From NCBI GenBank assembly GCA_021399445.1, contig JAJTUQ010000004.1, positions 558,001 through 622,000 of the forward strand: a stretch of DNA of 64,000 bases, written 5' to 3'. A program made the translations under genes and the position numbers. Source of the DNA: Xylogone sp. PMI_703 (Eukaryota > Ascomycota > Leotiomycetes). Within the stretch, counting starts at the first letter, position 1, and each line of letters begins with the position of its first letter. This document shows, piece after piece, positions 57,589 to 64,000 of this stretch. The notes under the pieces were generated by a model. The model saw only the letters and a list, made by a program, of their open reading frames with translations, was not told where the DNA came from and did not search any database.

Positions 57589-58952
57589 TTACCATTTACT
57601 ATTGAACACCTTTCCATCAACAATATTAATCATATCCTTCGCAGGAACCAGCTTTCTCAGCTTCCCACCAAACATGATACCCTTTCTCATAACTTCTCGA
57701 TAATTTTCACCCGGAGACACCTTTCCAAGCACATACTCTCGGGGTGTTTCCACACGTGCTGGTACCAATATGGATCTGCCAACAATAGCTTCCATCCCCT
57801 GCCACGCAAATGTGATGGCTTCTTTGGCACTTCCTGAGATCCCTGCCTCGTCCAGCATCATCATTTTTGCATTCGGGTAGCTGTTCTGGATAAACTCTGT
57901 GATATTGGGATTAAATGCTCCTCCACCGCACATGAAAATCTCATCTATTTCCTGAAATGGTGCAAATCGTTTGTAGTGATCCACAATGGACTGAGCTGTG
58001 ATGCGCGTAATGGTAGCGACCACATCGTCAGGCGTCAAACCTTTCTTCTCTCCTTTTCTAATAAGCTCAAAAGCTAGAGTATCGCGGAAATCTTCACGCC
58101 CTGTGGTTTTCGGTGGTGCTAAGCTGAAATACTTGTGCTTCATGAACTCATCCACGAGCTCTTGGTCTACTGTTCCCCGCTTACCCATCTCGCCGTCTTT
58201 GTCATATTCTTGTGCTCCTTTGGTGTAATGTCGAACGGCTGCATCGATGTACACATTTCCTGGTCCGGTATCAAAGTCGTAGCATTCATTAACACCTCCC
58301 TGAGAATCAGGAGGTATGAAGCATACATTTGCGATACCGCCAATGTTTTGACATGCTCGAAGTTTGGTGGGATGATGAAGGAGTAGGGCATCGAAGAATG
58401 CGATCAATGGCGCGCCTTGCCGACCAGCTGCAACATCACTGATTCGGAAGTCAGATACAGTGGTAATTCCCGTGCGTGCAGCTATTACAGCTCCTTCAGC
58501 CATGCTTAGAGTGGTCTTAACCTGGTCTCCTTGAGGCAAAGGAAGATGCCAAATCGTCTGACCATGAGAGCCAATAACATCAATACTGGATTTGTCGATA
58601 TTGTGCTGCGCAATGAATTCATCTGCTGCTTTAGCAAACGCTTCTCCTAAAATTACGTTCACTTCTGCGATCTCCTCAGGCGATGTGCGATTATGAAGAA
58701 TCATGTTCATGACACGCTTCTTAATGGTTTGATCCAGCGGTGTCTCTCCATATTGGAGGAGCTCGAATTCCATAGGACTTGAAGGTTCTTTTTGTTTGAA
58801 TCGACACAATGCACAGTCGATGCCATCCTATTGTCTAGTATTAGTAAGGGCCGGTCATATATTAAATATCTTACCATTGATGTACCACTATTGAGCCCCA
58901 GGGCTATCATATCCAATGGGGTTCCTGATATATCATATTGATTCTCCTCCAT
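57589..58952 (-). CDS. anmK: Anhydro-N-acetylmuramic acid kinase (AnmK family)
   Basis: About 438 residues from exons 58875-58952 and 57589-58827 (46-bp... short intron GTAAGA...ATAG). The splice makes the ATP/substrate motif [16 protein letters not shown]. Other family motifs: [36 protein letters not shown] (catalytic Asp region), [24 protein letters not shown], and [10 protein letters not shown] near the end. In bacteria AnmK phosphorylates and opens 1,6-anhydro-MurNAc during cell-wall recycling. Fungi lack peptidoglycan but many ascomycetes carry a copy, probably of bacterial origin, perhaps to use bacterial wall fragments or related 1,6-anhydrosugars. It is divergent from an MFS transporter. 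The fungal substrate is unproven. Confidence 0.93.
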
Positions 58953-59757
58953 CTCGTTGCTATGGTAGTGGTATCGATAGTCTCCGTAAGAACTATGATC
59001 AGGAAAATCTTACCGTTTTTGGTGAAAAACTGATAAATCGCAAGTAATGTGGCTAAAGGATCGCTGAAGTCAGAACATGTGTGTAGTCTGAGAGAACCTG
59101 GGTGAGCACGTGGCTAGGATGGAGCTAACAGAGATGGACCTACATGGAGGCTCTACCAAGAGACAGCCTTGTTGAAGCGGCGATGATAATACTAATACGG
59201 TTCAAGGAAGCAACAGCGGGCTCAAGCCACCGAAAGTTGGGAATTGCAATATTAGATCAAGCGTTTTTCGTAACCCACTTTCCCACCGCCAGGGCGTTGT
59301 TCGACGGACGGGATGGCAGTCTGGGCTTTCAAGCGGAAAGCCGTCCGAGTTGAAGTTTATTAGTACAAAAGGAGCACAAAAATGGGGGGTTTCACGAGAA
59401 TTCTCGTATCATTAGCTTGTTCTACGCCAAGCCCTCATACCGTAAACAATTGCGATGCAAGAAAATCCTGACAATCTCGGTATCTCTATCGGGTGGACTA
59501 GACGGTTTATACCCTAGGAGCGAGAGCAAAGATGGGGGAGTCATTTTATCGCGTGACTGGCACGGTGGATCGAGCTGCAAGGAGGCAGGACCCTAAAAGA
59601 TACAAATGTAGATGCAACACTCATGGACTAAATTAACTTCCGTGCATCTCCTCGTCACGTATTTTTTTCTTTCCAGCTTGAAGGCGTGGGAGTCGCTCTC
59701 ACCAGGTTCTGCGTTGAGAAACACAACCAAGGCCAATCAAATCCTCAATCTGCAAAT
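58953..59757. promoter_or_regulatory. Divergent promoter region, AnmK/MFS transporter
   Basis: 805 bp between two outward-facing start codons with no gene inside. The arrangement allows joint control of the kinase and the transporter. No specific binding site was identified. Confidence 0.5.
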
Positions 59758-61457
59758 ATGTCTGCAAAGGTGCCTCTCAGTGTGAGCCAGTCCGAGAAGG
59801 GCAGCGCCAAAGATGAGGAGCAAGGAATTAGTGGTGATGCTTTCGGCACGGTCTCTGAAGCAATTGACCGAGAGCAAGAGATCTTGGCTGCCTTGGATCT
59901 CGATCCGGCCTTGGACAAGAAGATGCATATTGTTAACAATGTAACTCAGTGATCCTTAAAGATTGGAAAAGACAGGTACTTACAGATGAGATAGACCTTA
60001 GACGAAATCGGATGGACCCCATATCATACGAAGTTATTCTTTCTCAATGGGTTTGGATACGCCGTCGATGCACTTCAACTCTCTCTTCAAGGGATCATCG
60101 CGACACAGGCGGTGTATGAGTTCGATCCGTCTTATGAGAGAGGTTTGACTATCGCCTTGTATGTTGGTATGCTGGTTGGCGCCCTGTTCTGGGGTTTCAG
60201 CGCCGATATAATTGGCCGCAAGATTGCTTTCAACGTGTCACTCTTCATCTGTTCAATATTCACCATCGTTGCGGGCGCTGCCCCAAGCTGGGAATCACTC
60301 GGCTTCTTTATTGCCTTTGCGGCTTTTGGTGCTGGTGGAAACTTGATTTTGGATACTACTGTGTTCCTAGAGTATCTGCCATCTCACAAGCAGTGGCTTG
60401 TCTCCTGGCTTGCTGCTTGGTGGGGCGTGGGCTGTACAATTGCGGGATTGGTTGCTTGGGGATTTCTGCGTAAGTTGTGATCCACTCGAAGTTTTCGGAC
60501 CTAGCAAGTAGTAACTTTTGTATAGCAAACTACAGCTGTGCAAACCCGAAAGTAGCGCCATTTACACCCTGCACGAAGCATAATAATAGTGGTTGGAGGT
60601 ATGAGATGTATACCATGGGAGCCATGATCTTTGTCATGAGTGTGGCACGAGTGACGGTTATACGCCTCCAAGAGACCCCCAAGTTTCTCCTTGGCCAGAA
60701 TAAAGATACAGAGCTTGTCGAGAACTTCAAATCCCTAGCAACGAGATATAATCGTCCTTGTTCCATAACAGTTGAGCAGCTCGAGGCATGTGGCACCATT
60801 CAAACGGCTCACTCAAAGCAGCGGTGGTCATTCGGCGAGTTTTGGATCCACATTCGCAGCCTCTTTGCCACGAAGAAGATTGCCTATACCACAATCCTCG
60901 TTTGGCTATCATGGTCTATGATTGGTCTTGCATATCCCTTGTTTAACGTCTTCTTACCTTCTTACCTTGCAAGTCGAGGTGTGGAATTTGGTGTGACGAG
61001 TAACTACCAGACGTGGAGAAACTATGCCCTTGTTCAGGTTTGCGGAATATTCGGACCTATGGTGGGCGGTCATATGTCAGATTGGGCACCGCTAGGTCGT
61101 AGATGGACAATGGTAATTGGAGCCACTATTACCATGGCTTTCTTCTTTGCCTACTCGCAAGTTACTTCTCAGACAGAAAATGTTGCGTATAGTTGCATCA
61201 TCTCCTTCACACTTGAGATCTACTATGCCGTGCTTTATGGGTTCACAGCTGAAGTTTTACCTTCTGCCCACAGGGCTACTGGAAATGGCATTGCAGTCGC
61301 CTTCTGTAGATTTATGGGTGCTATGTCAGCGGTTATTGCTACGGTTGCTAACACAGAGACCACCGGACCGGTCTTTATTTGTGGCGCGCTCTATGGTGGT
61401 TTGGCACTTTGTGCTTTCCTCTTTCCTTTCGAGCCGTATGGGAAGAGAGCTTCATAA
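59758..61457 (+). CDS. MFS transporter (SV2/sugar-transporter-like)
   Basis: About 529 residues from exons 59758-59940, 59995-60469 and 60526-61457. The start is the MSAKVPLSVS methionine, though an in-frame ATG lies 24 codons earlier. A soluble N-terminus of about 60 residues precedes GWTPYHTKLFFLNGFGYAVDAL, typical of this SV2-like fungal branch. The loop motif SADIIGRKIAF follows, and the second half has DWAPLGRRWTMVIGA. There is a lumenal or outer Cys-bearing loop (NYSCANPKVAPFTPC) after helix 6, and a last block AEVLPSAHRATGNGIA. Twelve helices are expected. Substrate unknown. It is divergent from the AnmK-type kinase, so uptake of an anhydrosugar is a testable idea. Confidence 0.88.
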
Positions 61458-61878
61458 GGGTGAGACTATGTGACATATAGCTAAAATAGACGGGATAATG
61501 CTTGAAAACGAGTTGCTAATAATAGATATTTATCAATAAACATTCCACTTAAAATTTTGCTTCTTTTGCTTTCAGTGAGGTCATTGGACATGTGGTTGCC
61601 CTTTTATTTGAAATCGACACAGCTATGTTTCAATATCATCTGATTCCACATGCTGATATTCATTTATACTTTTATACGCTGTAATATGTACATTATGGGA
61701 ACTATTAAAGTTAGAGTCTTTGAGAAGATGCTGACCTGACTGATCGTAAGTCTGTTAGTTAGCTAGAGATGAAGTAAGACAAATAGATACTTGCTTACAA
61801 GGAAGGCAAAGTTTGTTGGTCGTATATTATAAGGTGAGTGAGATGAGAACATAGAAGAGTCTGCACCCTAGTGAGTAG
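61458..61878. other. Convergent intergenic stretch
   Basis: About 420 bp, AT-rich, between the transporter and transcription-factor 3' ends. Nothing recognised. Confidence 0.5.
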
Positions 61879-64000
61879 CTAGCTATTTGCCTCCATCCTA
61901 CGCTTATCCATTATATAATTATCCATCCCTTTCCACAACATAACTTCCAGTCTCAATAGTCCTAGTTTCATTTGTTCAAAGCTCCGACTTTGAAACCGCA
62001 ACATTCGCCGCCAATTCTGCATTATCTGCTTCGCTGCCGAGAGATGTTCTGTATCTGGTGCTTTTACTAGCAACAGCATGGCAAAGTTTGACATTGTTGC
62101 AAAACCGATACGTGACCCTGTGGTACCAATCAGTCATCTTAAAACCGTCGAAACCACCAAAAGAAGCAGATAAAGCGGAGGAAGACAACGTACAAGAATA
62201 CCAAAAACCCGCAGAAAAACTCTGAGAGTCAAGCCCAGCAGTGAAATCAGTCACGATCTTCGCACATTTTTCTGCTGCAAGAATCACTGCTTCGGCTGCC
62301 TCGCGGTTTCCCTCTGATCCATTATGAGCCGATGTGGGTGGGCTCCAAGCTACGCCACAGCCATCACTAAGGGCATTCCCATCTCTTGCTCCGTTATCTA
62401 TATAATTTGCATATTTGGGAATTTCACGTACGTTTAATGGTCGAAGCAATGCACGATATAGCAGGACTTCAAGAGTCAGGTAGGCAAAGTGCAGCGCAGA
62501 ATTGGATTCTAGCTCTTCGAAGCGAGTTTCGTCAAGCATAGAGCGCTTACGAATCTGGAGGGACGCTGGGAGACTTGAATACCAAGCTTTGAGACGTAGG
62601 TGTATTGGTTGTGCCGTGGCAAGGGAGGAGTCGAAATCATTAGATAGAAGCCGTGATGAGCGGAGGGTGCTGGATCTGATTAGTCTTGAGAGATAAGCTA
62701 TAGAGTAGTACTGTGAAAAATGACGACGTACTAGAATGAACGGTATACTTCCTCGCTGATTAACGACAATTGGGCAAGATGGCAGAATCGTGCACCGGAT
62801 TCAAAAGTATGACCATCATTGTTTATGGGCGTCGAGCTGTCAGAGGTGTTGACCCCGTCGACGACAAAATCCTCCTCTGTCAACTCTGAAACATCCCACT
62901 GATCTGAGCTGATCAGACTTGTGTAGCCTCCAAGTAGACATCGCCACTTCTCCTCGACGTAGACCATCCACCATAGCCGTCGTCGCAACCTCTTTTCCCA
63001 TGGAGGGATATTCCAGTCATGGCAGTCAAGATGCAAGGCTAAACTAGTTGTCAGTGCTATTAGCATGCCCATAAGTGACCAATGAAACGGTGTGTCCGAG
63101 GTAACGCTGCTCCGAGGCTTCTGGAGGTATAGAAGCATGGCCTGGACTAGTGAGAGATGTGGTGTATGTATCTCCCTGAATATTTCCTCATATGCGATGC
63201 GCCAGATCTTTGTGGCCGAGGGCTGGGAATACACGTTAGAAACGCATAGATAATCATCGTGTGGACAGTAGTGTAAAGAAGAGGCGTATATTGCGGCAAG
63301 AAGATGTGTTGGAACCCGTTCCAGAGTGGAAGGTGAGGGGGTTGGATTTTCCGGAGTCAGGCCAAGCTGCGAACGAGAAATGGCAGGATAGGACGGGAAA
63401 ACATATTTCAAAAATCTCGATACCATCAGTGATTAATATTATACTGCGGCTAGGCTACTTACAAGTCCATCAGCCTGCAGCCATCTTCGACCTTGACCAA
63501 TTCATAGAGCTCTTTTCTCATCATCTCAGGAGAAACGTTTGGGCGAATAGCAGTCTCCTCTTTCATCTCCCTTTCGAGGTCATCAGCTGATATCTTGAAA
63601 TACACCGGGACACCATTGGAAGAATGGGAATCTGGCAGTCCAGATAATGGGCTATCATCTGCGACCTTTCGATATGATAATTTGAATTGGTTGAACTCTC
63701 CCTTTTCGTCGTATTGATAATGGCGTAATAGGAACGGATCGGACTCCCCTGATAATCCAAAATACTGCGCATTTATTCCTCTCTTGTGGTCGATTGAGTT
63801 TATGGATAATCCATGTCGAGGTATACTCAGACTGTCGTGTGAATCATCGGCCAGTGTTAAAGCCGATTCGAGGAGCTCAGCATTCTCTGGTCCTCCATCT
63901 ATTCCTCCACCGTACATCAAATTACTGAAACCGCCATCTTCGCCATCATATTGACTTGTCATATTCATTTCTTCAAGCATATTCTCTCCAACAGCGCCGC
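61879..64000 (-). CDS. Fungal-specific transcription factor, 3' part (N-terminus off the window)
   Basis: The frame is open to the right edge of the window, so the N-terminus, where a Zn2Cys6 cluster is expected, is missing. Predicted exons are 63463 to beyond 64000, 62732-63415, about 62194-62669, and 61879-62116. Splice joins make MDL|FLKYVFPSYPAIS, EEVYRSFY|TLRSSRL and FWYS|WSRIGFATMSNFAM, all normal for the fungal_trans middle homology region. Seen blocks are HLLAAIYASSLHYCPHDDYL, ALHLDCHDWNIPPWEKRLRRRLWW and RLKAWYSSLP. Such factors regulate nutrient use or secondary metabolism. It is convergent with the MFS transporter, which with AnmK may form a small module. Confidence 0.82.

Noticed and set aside
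61976..62194. Continuation of the transcription-factor frame to a stop at 61976
   Set aside because: Splicing out 62117 to about 62193 gives the family C-terminus (GFATMSNFAMLLLVKA...), which the unspliced frame lacks.

Overview
The window is nuclear DNA from a filamentous ascomycete (Pezizomycotina). The genes carry many short introns of about 47-105 bp with GT-AG borders. The families are typical of this group: a non-reducing polyketide synthase (PKS), HET domain, DUF3425 bZIP, Zn2Cys6, a dynamin-like GTPase and a fungal AnmK. The gene-poor stretches are AT-rich and hold broken repeats. Nothing seen fixes the species; a Leotiomycete-like fungus is a guess.

From about 0.6 to 27.2 kb lies a polyketide gene cluster of the anthraquinone/xanthone (monodictyphenone, 'mdp') type. 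In order it holds a GMC oxidoreductase, a PKS (SAT-KS-AT-PT-ACP, no thioesterase), an EthD-type decarboxylase, a DUF1772 anthrone oxygenase, an AMP-dependent acyl-CoA ligase, a questin-oxidase-like Baeyer-Villiger oxidase, an AvfA/MdpK-like NAD(P)-binding oxidoreductase, a UDP-glycosyltransferase, a short-chain dehydrogenase, an FAD monooxygenase and a metallo-beta-lactamase-type thioesterase. From the family knowledge, the PKS and the thioesterase in trans would make an atrochrysone-type acid. The EthD protein and the anthrone oxygenase would convert it to an emodin-type anthraquinone. The FAD monooxygenase, Baeyer-Villiger oxidase and reductases would hydroxylate and open the ring. The glycosyltransferase and GMC enzyme are additions that point to a glycosylated or further oxidised product. 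I see no pathway-specific regulator or transporter inside the cluster; the left edge of the window may cut it.

From 27.9 to 40.2 kb are a HET-domain protein with a membrane tail, nested inverted repeats, a complete solo LTR with a 5-bp target duplication, a C2H2 zinc-finger protein, a dynamin-like GTPase, a beta-carbonic-anhydrase-like protein and a conserved hypothetical. From 40.2 to 44.8 kb is a gene-free repeat graveyard with two MITE-like elements.

From 44.8 to 64 kb are an orphan secreted/membrane protein, a membrane J-domain protein, a sugar transporter, a bZIP factor, an F-box gene with an in-frame stop, an anhydro-N-acetylmuramic acid kinase divergent from an MFS transporter, and the 3' part of a fungal transcription factor that runs off the right edge. 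No rRNA, tRNA or CRISPR was found. Exon borders are predictions made by eye from frame continuity and splice signals.
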